A stretch of DNA of 64,000 nucleotides, taken from assembly GCA_035489755.1 (NCBI GenBank), contig DATGZK010000082.1:8725-72724 (forward strand). Reading direction: 5' to 3'. The notes beneath the pieces are model-generated. The model made no database searches. It was not told the origin of the DNA and saw only the letters and a list, made by a program, of their open reading frames with translations. Below are positions 1 to 8,789 of the stretch, in pieces (within the stretch, counting starts at the first letter, position 1; the number at the start of each line of letters is the position of its first letter). Source of the stretch: UBA9160 sp035489755 (GTDB lineage: Bacteria > Myxococcota_A > UBA9160). The position numbers were made by a program, and so were the translations under genes.

Positions 1-192
1 CTCAATCAGCTTTTCGCAGCGATTCGAACGCAGACCGGCGCAAAGCTCGAGGCCATCCACGAAGAGGCTCGGGTTGGTGATGTGCGTCACAGTCTTGCCA
101 GCCTCGACCGCGCGCGGGAGCTTCTCGGCTACGCTCCCGCCGTCGAGCTCAAACTCGGGCTCGCGAGGACGATCGAGAGCCTTCGAGCCTAA
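1..192 (+). CDS. C-terminal end of an NAD-dependent nucleotide-sugar epimerase (partial)
   Basis: The frame is open from the first base to a TAA at 190-192, leaving the last 63 residues of a protein that begins outside the window. The stretch with GDVRHS, a following ARELLGYAP and a closing EGL-like GLARTIESL is the typical C-terminus of extended short-chain dehydrogenases such as UDP-glucose or UDP-GlcNAc 4-epimerases, where it forms the substrate-binding end. The catalytic YxxxK region is not in the window, so the substrate cannot be named. It lies 42 bases before UDP-glucose 6-dehydrogenase on the same strand, which fits a nucleotide-sugar operon. Confidence 0.7.
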   Translation, partial: LNQLFAAIRTQTGAKLEAIHEEARVGDVRHSLASLDRARELLGYAPAVELKLGLARTIESLRA

Positions 193-234
193 GCGCCCGC
201 GGGGCCACGCGGTGATTGCCAGAGGGGTAAGGAC

Positions 235-1548
235 ATGAACATTTGTGTCGTAGGGACCGGCTACGTCGGTCTCGTGACCGGCGCTTGCTTCGCGGAGTTC
301 GGCGTTACCGTCGTGTGCGCAGACAATAACGAGGAGAAGATCAAGGCCCTGCAGCGGGGCGAGATCCCGATCTACGAGCCGGGGCTCGACACCCTCGTGC
401 ATCGCAACGTGCAGGCCGGCCGCCTCTCCTTCACGACCAACACGGCGGAGGCCATCTCAGGCGCCCTTGTCCTCTTTATCGCCGTGGGGACGCCGCCGCG
501 TGCCGACGGGAGTACCGACCTCTCCCACGTCGAGGCCGTATCTCGCGAGATCGGCCGCGCCATGGACAGCTACAAGGTGGTCGTGACCAAGAGCACCGTG
601 CCGGTCGGAACTTCCAAGCGTGTGAAGGAGCTGATTCAGGAGGAGCTCCGCAGCGCGAAGAAGAAGGTGCGCTTTAGCGTGGCTTCGAACCCAGAGTTTC
701 TACGGGAGGGGGCTGCGATCCAGGACTTCATGCGGCCGGATCGCGTTGTAATTGGCACTGAGGACGACGAGGCCGCAGCGATCCTGAAGGACCTTTACCG
801 GCCGCTCTACCTCATCCAAGCGCCCTTCGTCTTGACCAATATTCCGACCGCCGAGCTCACGAAATACGCTGCCAACTCCTTCCTTGCGATGAAAGTCTCC
901 TTCATCAATGAGTTCGCAAACCTCTGCGAGCGGATCGGCGGCGACGTCCACGCGATCTCGCGCGGCATCGGACTCGACGGCAGGATCGGTCCCAAGTTCC
1001 TGCATCCCGGCCCCGGCTTTGGAGGATCTTGCTTCCCGAAGGACACGCGCTCGGCCGCACACTACGCACGCGAGGTGGGCGACGAGCTCGAGATCATTGA
1101 GGCCGTGATCCGCGTAAACGACCGTCAGCGCTGGCGCATGGTCGAGAAAATTGTCGGCGCCATGAAGGGCGATGTGTCCGGAAAGACGGTCGCGGTTCTC
1201 GGCCTTTCGTTTAAGCCCGAGACCGATGACATGCGGGATGCTCCGGCCGTGGAGATCCTGCAGTCGCTGATCTCGCGGGGCGCTCGGGTTCGAGCCTACG
1301 ACCCCGCCGCCATGTCGAAGGCGCAGAAACTTTTGCCCGACGTCCAGATGTGCCAGAACGAGTACGAAGCCTGCGAGGGTGCCGACGCGCTGGTGATTAT
1401 CACCGAGTGGAACCAGTTCCGAATGCTCGATCTCGAGCGGGTGAAGGGCCTGCTTCGCACGCCGGTGGTGATCGACCTGCGCAACGTGTACGAGCCCGAG
1501 CCCATGCGTGCTGCGGGCTTTGAGTACACCTGCGTGGGGCGCATCTAA
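235..1548 (+). CDS. ugd: UDP-glucose 6-dehydrogenase
   Basis: This enzyme oxidises UDP-glucose to UDP-glucuronate with two NAD+, giving the precursor of acidic polysaccharides and pentose sugars. The 437 residues match the usual family length. The NAD-binding GTGYVG is at residues 8-13, and the catalytic cysteine is Cys266 in GFGGSCFPKD. The sequence around Lys220 (LAMKVSFINEFANLCE) is the conserved central helix. The ATG has a purine-rich AGAGGGGTAAGG upstream. It sits between an epimerase and a mannose-1-phosphate guanylyltransferase, so the three probably supply sugars for surface polysaccharide. Function is secure; the final polymer is not known. Confidence 0.95.
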   Translation: MNICVVGTGYVGLVTGACFAEFGVTVVCADNNEEKIKALQRGEIPIYEPGLDTLVHRNVQAGRLSFTTNTAEAISGALVLFIAVGTPPRADGSTDLSHVEAVSREIGRAMDSYKVVVTKSTVPVGTSKRVKELIQEELRSAKKKVRFSVASNPEFLREGAAIQDFMRPDRVVIGTEDDEAAAILKDLYRPLYLIQAPFVLTNIPTAELTKYAANSFLAMKVSFINEFANLCERIGGDVHAISRGIGLDGRIGPKFLHPGPGFGGSCFPKDTRSAAHYAREVGDELEIIEAVIRVNDRQRWRMVEKIVGAMKGDVSGKTVAVLGLSFKPETDDMRDAPAVEILQSLISRGARVRAYDPAAMSKAQKLLPDVQMCQNEYEACEGADALVIITEWNQFRMLDLERVKGLLRTPVVIDLRNVYEPEPMRAAGFEYTCVGRI

Positions 1549-1560
1549 GGGTAGTGACCC

Positions 1561-2655
1561 ATGGCAGGTCTCTCCCCGCTTCGACGCCGAACCCACGCCG
1601 TGATCCTCGCGGGCGGAGCGGGCGAGCGCTTCTGGCCGCACTCCCGCCGCCACCAGCCAAAGCCGCTCCTCGCTGTGGGAGGTCGCGAGACGCTCCTTGC
1701 CGCCACCGTGGAGCGCGCGATCCGCTGCGTTCCGAAAGATCAAGTCTGGCTCGTCTGCGGACCCGAGCATGCGGCCCCCATGCGCCGAGAAGCGGGGCTC
1801 CCTTCCTCTCGGACACTTGTCGAGCCGCGGCGGCGCAATACCGCGCCCGCAGTGGCCCTCGCTGCGACGCGCATCGCAGCGCGCGATCCCGAGGCTCTCC
1901 TCGTCGTCCTTCCCGCAGACCACCTGGTCCCCGATGGAGCCGCGTTCGCGCGGGCGATTGCCAGCGCGCTTCCGGCGGCAGCCCATGCGCAGGTGCTTCT
2001 CACCCTCGGCGTCGTGCCTACGCGAGCCGAGACGGGCTATGGGTACATTGAACGCGGCCCCCGGGCGCCGGGCTTCCCTGGTCTTCATCGGGTGCGCCGT
2101 TTTGTCGAAAAGCCCGATGTGAAGAAGGCTCGCGCCTTTGTCCGGCGCGGCAGCTTCTTGTGGAACGCGGGGATCTTCGTTTGGAGCGCCCGAGCGATCC
2201 TGGAGGAGATCGAAGAGCACGCGCCGGAGCTCCACGCGGCGCTTGCGCCGATCCGTGCGGCGGGGAAGGGCCCGCTCTCGAAGCGAGCCCTCGAGGATGT
2301 CTACAAGGCGGCACCGTCGGTTGCGGTCGATGTGGCGGTGCTCGAGCGAAGCCGCCGCGTGTGGACGCTGCCCGTCGACTTTCCCTGGAGCGACGTCGGG
2401 AGCTGGGCATCGCTGGCCGAGCACCTTGGGGTCGCGGGACGCACGAATCGGGCGATTGGAGGGGATGTGGTGTTCGAGGACGCGCATGGGAATCTCGTGT
2501 GGAGCGGTCGCCGCACGGTTGCGCTCCTCGGCGTTGAAGGTCTCGCCGTGATCGAGACGCCCGATGCGCTCCTTGTCGCACGCCTTGACCAGAGCCAGCA
2601 CGTGCGCCGCATCGTCGATACCCTTAGGGCCCGGGGGCGGGAGGATCTACTCTGA
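1561..2655 (+). CDS. Mannose-1-phosphate guanylyltransferase (single domain)
   Basis: It is predicted to join mannose-1-phosphate and GTP to give GDP-mannose. The N-terminal signature GGAGERFWPHSR with the following KP (residues 18-34) is that of nucleotidyltransferases of the ManC/GMP family. Other family landmarks are VLPADH, ETGYGYIE, FVEKP and WNAGIF, and the closing W-S-D-V-G-S-W. At 364 residues it holds only the pyrophosphorylase part plus a short tail and lacks the phosphomannose isomerase domain of the bifunctional ManC enzymes. The start lies 12 bases after ugd, so the two are probably co-transcribed. Preference for GDP-mannose over another NDP-sugar is inferred from these motifs. 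Confidence 0.88.
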   Translation: MAGLSPLRRRTHAVILAGGAGERFWPHSRRHQPKPLLAVGGRETLLAATVERAIRCVPKDQVWLVCGPEHAAPMRREAGLPSSRTLVEPRRRNTAPAVALAATRIAARDPEALLVVLPADHLVPDGAAFARAIASALPAAAHAQVLLTLGVVPTRAETGYGYIERGPRAPGFPGLHRVRRFVEKPDVKKARAFVRRGSFLWNAGIFVWSARAILEEIEEHAPELHAALAPIRAAGKGPLSKRALEDVYKAAPSVAVDVAVLERSRRVWTLPVDFPWSDVGSWASLAEHLGVAGRTNRAIGGDVVFEDAHGNLVWSGRRTVALLGVEGLAVIETPDALLVARLDQSQHVRRIVDTLRARGREDLL

Positions 2656-3335
2656 CGAACTCAAATCCTACGCGCGGTAAGGAAGCCCTGGAGTCGCTGC
2701 GCGCGATTCCCCTCTTCTCGCAGGTGAGTGACGCGGATCTTGAGCTCATCGCCTCGCTCCTCATCGAACGCCGCTACGCACGCAATACGACGATCGTCGA
2801 GGAGGGTCTCCCGGGCGACTACATGTACGTGATCCGTGAGGGCCGGGTAAAGGTGACAAAGCTCTCGGACGAGGGGCGGGAGAAGATCCTGAACTTCCTC
2901 GACGAGGGCGGATTCTTCGGGGAGATGGCCCTGCTTGACCGCGCCCCGCGCATCGCCTCGGTGAAAACGCTAAAACCCGTTCGGCTCCTCGCACTCTCCC
3001 GGACGGACTTTCTAAACGCCCTGCGGACGAGTCCCGATCTTGCGATGGCGGTGATCCAAGAGCTTGTGCGCCGCCTGCGCGAAGTGGACGAGCAGGCGAG
3101 CTCGCTCTCGTTCCAGCGCGTCAAGGAGCGCACCAAGGGCCTCCTTCGCCGCCTCGCGCTGGAGAGCGCCGACGACCCTGAGCGCCGAACCACGGCGGCG
3201 CTCACGCACCAGCAGATCGCCGACATGATCGGAACCTCCCGCGAGACCGTGACCCGCGTGGTGAAGGAGCTCAAGCAGGACGGCTGGCTCCAGCAGGACG
3301 GCAAACGCTACGTCGTTCCCGCCTCCGAGGACTGA
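2652..3335 (+). CDS. Crp/Fnr-family transcriptional regulator
   Basis: This is a cyclic-nucleotide-fold sensor (about residues 15-130) followed by a Crp-type winged helix (about 160-225) with the recognition region TSRETVTRVVKELK. The GEMALLDRAPRIASV stretch corresponds to the phosphate-binding cassette of cNMP domains, and there is no Fnr-type cysteine cluster. A GTG at 2724 gives 203 residues, but the family's LRAIPLFSQ helix is encoded upstream of it in the same frame. A CTG at 2652 has a GGAGG at 2639-2643 eight bases before it and overlaps the previous stop (CTGA). That start gives 227 residues, the normal length, and is preferred here. The gene follows sugar-nucleotide genes that it may control. 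The effector is unknown. Confidence 0.85.
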   Translation: MTNSNPTRGKEALESLRAIPLFSQVSDADLELIASLLIERRYARNTTIVEEGLPGDYMYVIREGRVKVTKLSDEGREKILNFLDEGGFFGEMALLDRAPRIASVKTLKPVRLLALSRTDFLNALRTSPDLAMAVIQELVRRLREVDEQASSLSFQRVKERTKGLLRRLALESADDPERRTTAALTHQQIADMIGTSRETVTRVVKELKQDGWLQQDGKRYVVPASED

Positions 3336-3381
3336 GCGCTCCCTCTCTAAGATCTCTCTCGGATCTGGCCGATACGGAAGC

Positions 3382-4611
3382 GTGGCGCTGTGTGATCCCC
3401 ATTTCGCGAGCGCGCTCGTCGGCTCCATGAGGTCTGGGCTCGTCGCCATCGACGAGCACGGAAGGCTCGCGGCACTAAACGCCGGTGCGCAGCGCATCCT
3501 TGGCTGCCCGGCGGGCGCCCCCGAAGCGGCCCTTGGCCACGATTGCCGGGAGGTCCTCGGCCCGCAGCCGACCGTGAGCCGTCTCCTCCTCGAAGCCCTG
3601 GATGGGCACGAACGCCCGAGCCGCGCCGAGCTCGTGCTCGAAGCCGCGGGGACTTCTCCTCCGCGAACCATCGGCTTTACGCTCGGCGCAGTGCGCGACG
3701 CTGAAGGCGTCCTGCGCGGCGCAGCGCTCTTTTTCCGCGACTTAACCCCCGTCGAGCGCCTCGGCGAGCAGGAGCGGCTCCACGAGCGCCTCGCTGCCCT
3801 CGGCCAGATGGCGGCGGGCCTCGCCCACGAGATTCGAAATCCCCTGGCAGGCATGGAGGTGATCGCTGGACTTCTGCGCCGGCGGCTTGAGGGTCGCCCC
3901 GAGGAGCAGGCTCTCCTTGCGGAACTGACGGGGGAGCTCCGTGCGCTCGCGGCGACGGTGACGCAAAGCCTTGAGTTCGTGCGGCCCTTAGCTCCCGTGC
4001 GCGCGCGGTTTGACGCTGCAAAGCTGGTGGAGGAGGCGCTCGCGACGGCGCTCGCGCGCGTGCCGGGCCCCGTCGCGATCGAGCGTCGGTACGAGCCCGA
4101 TCTTCCGCCGGTTCTGGGTGACGCTGAGCAGCTCCGTACGGTTCTTGTGAATCTTCTCGTGAACGCGCTTGAGGCCATGCAGACGATGCCGGCGGGCGGA
4201 CGGCGCCTGCGAGTCGCTCTAAGGAGCGAGGCCGCGGAGTGGCCCCTTGCGGGCGAGACCTGGTCCGTCGAGACGAGAGGCCGGAGCCGCCTGCCGTGTT
4301 CACCGCCGGAGCGCGCGCTCGTGATTGCGCTCGACGACAGCGGCCCGGGAGTCCCGGCCGATTTGCGGGAGCGGATCTTCTATCCCTTCTTTACCACCAA
4401 AGAGCGCGGCTCCGGGGTGGGCCTCGCCATGGCACAGAAGATCGTCGCCTCCCACGGCGGGAGCCTCACCCTCGAGTCCGAAGGCAGCCCGGGGGCGCAT
4501 TTTCAGGTGCGTCTCCCCCTCGAGGACGACCTGGCGGATGCGGGATCGAACGGCGCCCTGCCTAAGCCGGGCATGAAGCGCACGCCTCTTCGCGCAGGAC
4601 GCCCGCGGTGA
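3382..4611 (+). CDS. PAS-domain sensor histidine kinase (NtrB-like)
   Basis: This is a soluble two-component kinase of 409 residues. A PAS-like domain covers about residues 8-125. A HisKA box has the phospho-accepting His149 in GLAHEIRNPLAGM. An HATPase domain at about 245-390 carries NLLVNALEAM (N box), DDSGPGVP (G1) and GSGVGLAMAQKI (G2). No membrane segment or signal peptide is seen, so it should sense a cytoplasmic cue. The GTG start follows a 46-base gap after the Crp-like gene. Its stop overlaps the start of the sigma-54 response regulator by four bases, so the two form a cognate NtrB/NtrC-type pair. The signal is unknown. Confidence 0.9.
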   Translation: MALCDPHFASALVGSMRSGLVAIDEHGRLAALNAGAQRILGCPAGAPEAALGHDCREVLGPQPTVSRLLLEALDGHERPSRAELVLEAAGTSPPRTIGFTLGAVRDAEGVLRGAALFFRDLTPVERLGEQERLHERLAALGQMAAGLAHEIRNPLAGMEVIAGLLRRRLEGRPEEQALLAELTGELRALAATVTQSLEFVRPLAPVRARFDAAKLVEEALATALARVPGPVAIERRYEPDLPPVLGDAEQLRTVLVNLLVNALEAMQTMPAGGRRLRVALRSEAAEWPLAGETWSVETRGRSRLPCSPPERALVIALDDSGPGVPADLRERIFYPFFTTKERGSGVGLAMAQKIVASHGGSLTLESEGSPGAHFQVRLPLEDDLADAGSNGALPKPGMKRTPLRAGRPR

Positions 4612-6071
4612 GTGCCCATCGCCCTCCCGGACGCGCACGCATCCTCGTGGTGGAGGACGGCGACGCGCTGCGCCGCGGGATCGTCCGCGCCCTTCGCGAA
4701 GCCTCGGGCGATGTGGATGAGGAAGCGAGCGGCGAGCGCGCCGTGGCTCGCCTTAGCGACCGCAGCGCCGAGCCCTACGACGTCGTTCTCACAGACCTGC
4801 GTCTTCCCGGCGTGGACGGCGTCGAGGTGCTGCGGGCGGCGCGCGACAGGGATGAGCGCACGAGCGTCGTCCTCATGACGGCCTTCGGAAGCGTCGAGAC
4901 CGCGGTCGAAGCCATGCGTCTTGGCGCCTTCGACTTCGTGCAAAAGCCCTTCGATCTCGACCAGCTCGAGGCTCGCGTTGCGAAGGCGCTCGCGCACAGT
5001 CGCCTCTTGCGGGAAGTCTCGAGCCTGCGCGCCGAGCGCGTCGCGCGTTACGCGCCCGACCAGGTGATTGGAAAGAGCGCGGCGCTGCGAGCGGCCGTCG
5101 AGCTCGCGCGCCGGGTTGCACCCACCCGTTCCACGGTGCTCGTGACGGGAGAAACCGGTAGCGGGAAGGAAGTGATTGCGGGCCTCGTCCACGGCTTCTC
5201 TCGCCGGGCAGAGGCTCCTTTCGTGAAGGTGAACTGTGCCGCGCTCCCAGAAACGCTGCTTGAATCCGAGCTCTTTGGCCACGAGCGCGGGGCCTTTACC
5301 GGCGCAGACCGTGTACGCGTTGGGCGCTTCGAGCAGGCGAACGGCGGAACGCTCTTCCTCGATGAGATTGGGGACATGTCACCCGCAACGCAGGCCAAGC
5401 TCCTGCGCGTCCTCCAGGATCAGGAGTTTCAGCGCCTCGGCGGGACGCGGGCCATTCGTACCGACGTCCGCATCGTCGCCGCAACCAATCAGGACCTCGA
5501 GGCTGCGATTCAAGCCGGCCGATTCCGGGAAGATCTCTACTTCCGGCTGAACGTGATCTCCATCCATCTTCCGCCGCTGCGGGAGCGACCCGAAGACGTG
5601 GTTGCACTGGCGAACCACTTTCTTGAGGAGTTCGGGCGCGACCTCGGTCGCCCGCGCACGGGCTTCACCGATGCCGCGTTGGAGCGGATCCGGGCGCACC
5701 CCTGGCCCGGCAACGTGCGCGAGCTCCGGAACGCCCTCGAGCGAGCGGTCCTCATGGCCGATGGCGCGCGCATCGACTCCTCCGACATCGGACTCTCCGA
5801 CACGGCGCCCCTTGCGGCGCGCGCCGGCGGGCAGGGAGAGCTCGCGGGGCTTCTCTTTGGGGTCGATCTGTCCCTCGAGGCGATGGAGCGGGCGCTCGTC
5901 CAAGAGGCGCTTCGGCGGTCGCGCTGGGTCCAGAAAGACGCCGCGAAGCTCCTTGGGGTGACGCGCCGCAAGCTCAACTACATGATCGCTCGGATGGGCC
6001 TCACCCATCCGACATGGCGCCGTCACCGCGGCGCCCAGGGCCGGGATCCGGCTGCCCGCGCCCTTCCTTGA
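4608..6071 (+). CDS. Sigma-54-dependent response regulator (NtrC family)
   Basis: This bacterial enhancer-binding protein activates sigma-54 promoters when phosphorylated. It has a receiver domain at residues 10-125 with phospho-acceptor Asp63 in LTDLRLPG. The AAA+ domain at about 150-390 has Walker A GETGSGKE (181-188), the sigma-54 contact loop GAFTGA (228-233) and Walker B LFLDE (249-253). A Fis-type helix-turn-helix lies near 430-468. About 20 basic and proline-rich residues follow the HTH, which is unusual. The GTG start overlaps the kinase stop (GTGA). Order and overlap make the upstream kinase its partner. Possible targets are the neighbouring TPR lipoprotein and polysaccharide genes, but no clear -24/-12 element was seen. 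Confidence 0.93.
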   Translation: MSAHRPPGRARILVVEDGDALRRGIVRALREASGDVDEEASGERAVARLSDRSAEPYDVVLTDLRLPGVDGVEVLRAARDRDERTSVVLMTAFGSVETAVEAMRLGAFDFVQKPFDLDQLEARVAKALAHSRLLREVSSLRAERVARYAPDQVIGKSAALRAAVELARRVAPTRSTVLVTGETGSGKEVIAGLVHGFSRRAEAPFVKVNCAALPETLLESELFGHERGAFTGADRVRVGRFEQANGGTLFLDEIGDMSPATQAKLLRVLQDQEFQRLGGTRAIRTDVRIVAATNQDLEAAIQAGRFREDLYFRLNVISIHLPPLRERPEDVVALANHFLEEFGRDLGRPRTGFTDAALERIRAHPWPGNVRELRNALERAVLMADGARIDSSDIGLSDTAPLAARAGGQGELAGLLFGVDLSLEAMERALVQEALRRSRWVQKDAAKLLGVTRRKLNYMIARMGLTHPTWRRHRGAQGRDPAARALP

Positions 6072-6125
6072 ATCGGACCCCCATATTGGATACCTAGAAC
6101 CGGCTCACCACCCCGGGGTAACCCC

Positions 6126-8606
6126 ATGCTCCGTGCCCGAACCCGCCGTGCCCATGTCCTCCTTCTCCTCCTCTCCTGCCTTGCGGCCTTCGCCTGCCAA
6201 GGGAAAGAGGGGAAGAAGGCGGCGCACCTTGCCCGCGGCGAGCAGTACGCGAAGGACGGAAAGCACGCCGAGGCGATCATCGAGTTCAAGAATGTGCTGC
6301 AGCTCGATCCCAATGCCGCGATTGCGCACTGGGATCTCGCGAAGTCGTACCTCGCCACCAACAAGATCCGCGAGGGCTACTGGGAGCTCCATGAGACGGC
6401 GCGCCTCGATCCCAAGAATCTCGACGCGAAGCTTGAGTACGGCGAGCTCTCGCGCCTCGGGGGTGAGACGGACGAGGCGCTAAAGCAAGCCGACGAGGTG
6501 ATTGCCGCGGACCCAAATCGTGCGGCCGCGTACGTGCTGCGCGGACAGGCCCTTGAGCTCCTAAAGCGTCCCGAGGATGCAAAGGAGGCCTATCTCAAAG
6601 CGGTCGAGGTCGAGCCGAACAACCCCGGCCCGCTTCTCATCCTCTCCGACTACTACGTGCGAAGCGGCGACGCGAAGTCGGCTGAGCCCCTCTTGCGCAA
6701 GCTCACGGCCTCTCAGCCGAGCTTCGGTTCCTTTAGCGCTCTTGCAGGCTTTCTCTCGCGCGACAAGTCTCGCGACGCCGAAGCCGAGGCGATGTTCAAG
6801 GAGGCCCTCGCCAAAGCGAAGCCCGAAGAGCTCTCGGTCGCGTATCGATCGCTCGGGAGCTTCTACTACTCACGGGATCGCTTTGAAGATGCAGAGCGGA
6901 CGCTGAAGGAGGCGATGGAGAAGCTGCCCGGGGACCTCGAAATCATTTACTCGCTGGCACGCTTCTATGGCGCACGGGGCGACAACGCGAAGGCCGACGC
7001 CATGGTCGAAGAAGCGACGAAGGCGAACCCGAAAGAGGTGGCCCCGTTCCTCACGCTCTCCGCCTACCGCGGCCGAAAGGGCGATCTGCAAGGCGCGCTC
7101 GATGCCGTGGAAGCCGCGCTCAAGGCGGCGCCGGAGAACACGCAGGCGCGTCTTCGCAAAGCAGAGCTCTTGCTGGATCTCGGCTACCGGAGCACGAACA
7201 AAGACGAGATCGCGCAGGCTCGCTCGATCGTAGACGCCGTCCTCACGAGCGAGCCAAAGAGCGCGGATGCCTTGTTTGTGAAGGCCAAGATGGACCTGGC
7301 GGACGGGCACGTCGCCGACGCGGCCGCGGAACTTCACCGCGCGCTCGAGCTCCGGCCAGACTGGGCGCAGGCGCACTTTCTCCTCGGCTCGGCGCTCAAC
7401 TCCCAAGGGGATCGCAACGGCGCCCGAGCCGAGGTCGCCCGTGCCCTCGAAATCGACGCCGACATGCTCGACGCGCGAAGACTCCTCGCGAGCATCCAAT
7501 CCGCTCTCGGCGCGGACGACCTGGCGGTTGAGGAAGGTCGCAAGGTGCTGCGCGAAGCGCCGGACGACGTGAAGACCCGCATCCTTGTGGCCCAGAGTCT
7601 TGTGCGCCAGCGCAAGTTCGACGAGGCGCTCGCCGAGCTCGAGAAGATCCCCGAGGCAAAGCGCGACGCCGAGGCCTACTACGCGTTCGGTCGGATCTAC
7701 ATGGCGATGGGGAAAATTGACCAGGCCCGGGCAAATCTCACGCGGGCCGACGCCGCCTCCCCGGGCCAGCCCGACATCTTGAACTCGCTCATGTTGATCG
7801 ACCGGCAGACCGGCCATCTCCCAGACTCGCTGGAGCGCATCCAGCACGCGGTCGCCGCGCAGCCAAGCAACGCGAAGCTCGAGTATCTCTACGGGATTGC
7901 GCTCGCAGTCTCGGGGAAAGCGAGCGATGCGGAGCAGGCGCTCAAGCACGCGATCGAGCTCGATCCGCGCGACATCGCTCCCTACCAAGCCTTGGCGCAG
8001 CTCCTCGCGGCGTCAGGTCGCCGCGACGAGAGCATCGAGACCTACAAGAAGGCCATCGAGGCGCGGCCGGACGTGGCTGGACTCCACCTCGTTCTCGGAA
8101 CGCTCTATGAGGCTGGCGGAGATACGGACCACGCGATCGAAGAATACGAGAAGACCGTAAAGCTTGACCCGAACCTCGCAGCCGCAAAAAACAATCTCGC
8201 CTATCTCCTGGCGGAGAAGGGAAGGGACCTCGACCGCGCACTCGAGCTTGCCCAGGAGGCGAAGGCCGGGCTCCCCGACAACGCGAGCGCTGCCGATACC
8301 CTTGGCTGGGTGCTCTACAAAAAAGGCGTTCCTTCCGCGGCCGTCGGGTACCTGCGGGAGGCGGAGGGCGGAAGTCCGGCGGAAGACCCCGCGATTAACG
8401 TGATCCGCCTTCACCTTGCGATGGCCTATGAGGCGAACGGGGAGCCGGACAAGGCCCGGGAGACCCTCGAGCGGGCGGTGGCAAGTCTCGACGCCGCCCG
8501 GAGCAAAGCCCCGACGGGCGCCCCCGAGCCGCCCCAGGCGGCGGAAGTCCGGTCCATGATGGAGCGCCTCAAGACCCAGGGAACGGCGGGGCCAGGCCAG
8601 GGCTAG
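6126..8606 (+). CDS. TPR-repeat lipoprotein (PrsT-like)
   Basis: This is an 826-residue exported protein. A short basic N-terminus, a leucine-rich core and a lipobox AAFAC with Cys24 predict a lipoprotein. The rest is an almost unbroken series of tetratricopeptide repeats, with repeated A-x-x-x-Y/L-G-x-A and D-P-x-N-A patterns to the end. Such long TPR lipoproteins resemble those of PEP-CTERM/exosortase exopolysaccharide loci (PrsT) and export scaffolds such as BcsC or AlgK. It follows a histidine kinase and NtrC-type regulator, the order prsK-prsR-prsT known from such loci, but no exosortase gene is in the window. It is likely a periplasmic scaffold for polymer export or assembly, by inference. 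Confidence 0.75.
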   Translation: MLRARTRRAHVLLLLLSCLAAFACQGKEGKKAAHLARGEQYAKDGKHAEAIIEFKNVLQLDPNAAIAHWDLAKSYLATNKIREGYWELHETARLDPKNLDAKLEYGELSRLGGETDEALKQADEVIAADPNRAAAYVLRGQALELLKRPEDAKEAYLKAVEVEPNNPGPLLILSDYYVRSGDAKSAEPLLRKLTASQPSFGSFSALAGFLSRDKSRDAEAEAMFKEALAKAKPEELSVAYRSLGSFYYSRDRFEDAERTLKEAMEKLPGDLEIIYSLARFYGARGDNAKADAMVEEATKANPKEVAPFLTLSAYRGRKGDLQGALDAVEAALKAAPENTQARLRKAELLLDLGYRSTNKDEIAQARSIVDAVLTSEPKSADALFVKAKMDLADGHVADAAAELHRALELRPDWAQAHFLLGSALNSQGDRNGARAEVARALEIDADMLDARRLLASIQSALGADDLAVEEGRKVLREAPDDVKTRILVAQSLVRQRKFDEALAELEKIPEAKRDAEAYYAFGRIYMAMGKIDQARANLTRADAASPGQPDILNSLMLIDRQTGHLPDSLERIQHAVAAQPSNAKLEYLYGIALAVSGKASDAEQALKHAIELDPRDIAPYQALAQLLAASGRRDESIETYKKAIEARPDVAGLHLVLGTLYEAGGDTDHAIEEYEKTVKLDPNLAAAKNNLAYLLAEKGRDLDRALELAQEAKAGLPDNASAADTLGWVLYKKGVPSAAVGYLREAEGGSPAEDPAINVIRLHLAMAYEANGEPDKARETLERAVASLDAARSKAPTGAPEPPQAAEVRSMMERLKTQGTAGPGQG

Positions 8607-8789
8607 CCCCGGGACCCCGAGCCTCCCCGGCCCCCCGTTAAGCCGCAGCGCGGACCGGTCGATACAAGCGAAGCCTACGTCCCGCAGGACGGGTAGGGCC
8701 TGCGCATCCGCTGGCCTAACCCCCCTTCTTTGGGACTCAGAGCGCCTGCCGGCAGCCTCGCCGGAAGGCGCAGGACGCGGAGGGTTTGC
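8607..8789. other. Intergenic region between the TPR lipoprotein and the LysM gene
   Basis: This 183-base gap is C- and G-rich. It contains short imperfect stems, such as the pair around TCCCGCAGGACGGG and the stretch GCCTGCCGGCAGCCTCGCC. A purine-rich GGACGCGGAGG precedes the LysM start at 8790. No gene or convincing promoter is visible. Confidence 0.3.

Noticed and set aside
1285..1310. tRNA-like GGGTTCGAGCC
   Set aside because: It is inside ugd coding sequence and no cloverleaf can be built.
700..2601. Long minus-strand reading frame of 633 codons over ugd and the guanylyltransferase gene
   Set aside because: It runs antisense through two clear genes; such frames are common in GC-rich DNA. 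The translation is Arg/Gly/His-rich with no domain.
6956..6980. TGGCAC sequence as a sigma-54 promoter
   Set aside because: Lies inside the TPR gene and lacks the GC and TTGC part at the right distance; the same applies to the one near 32669.
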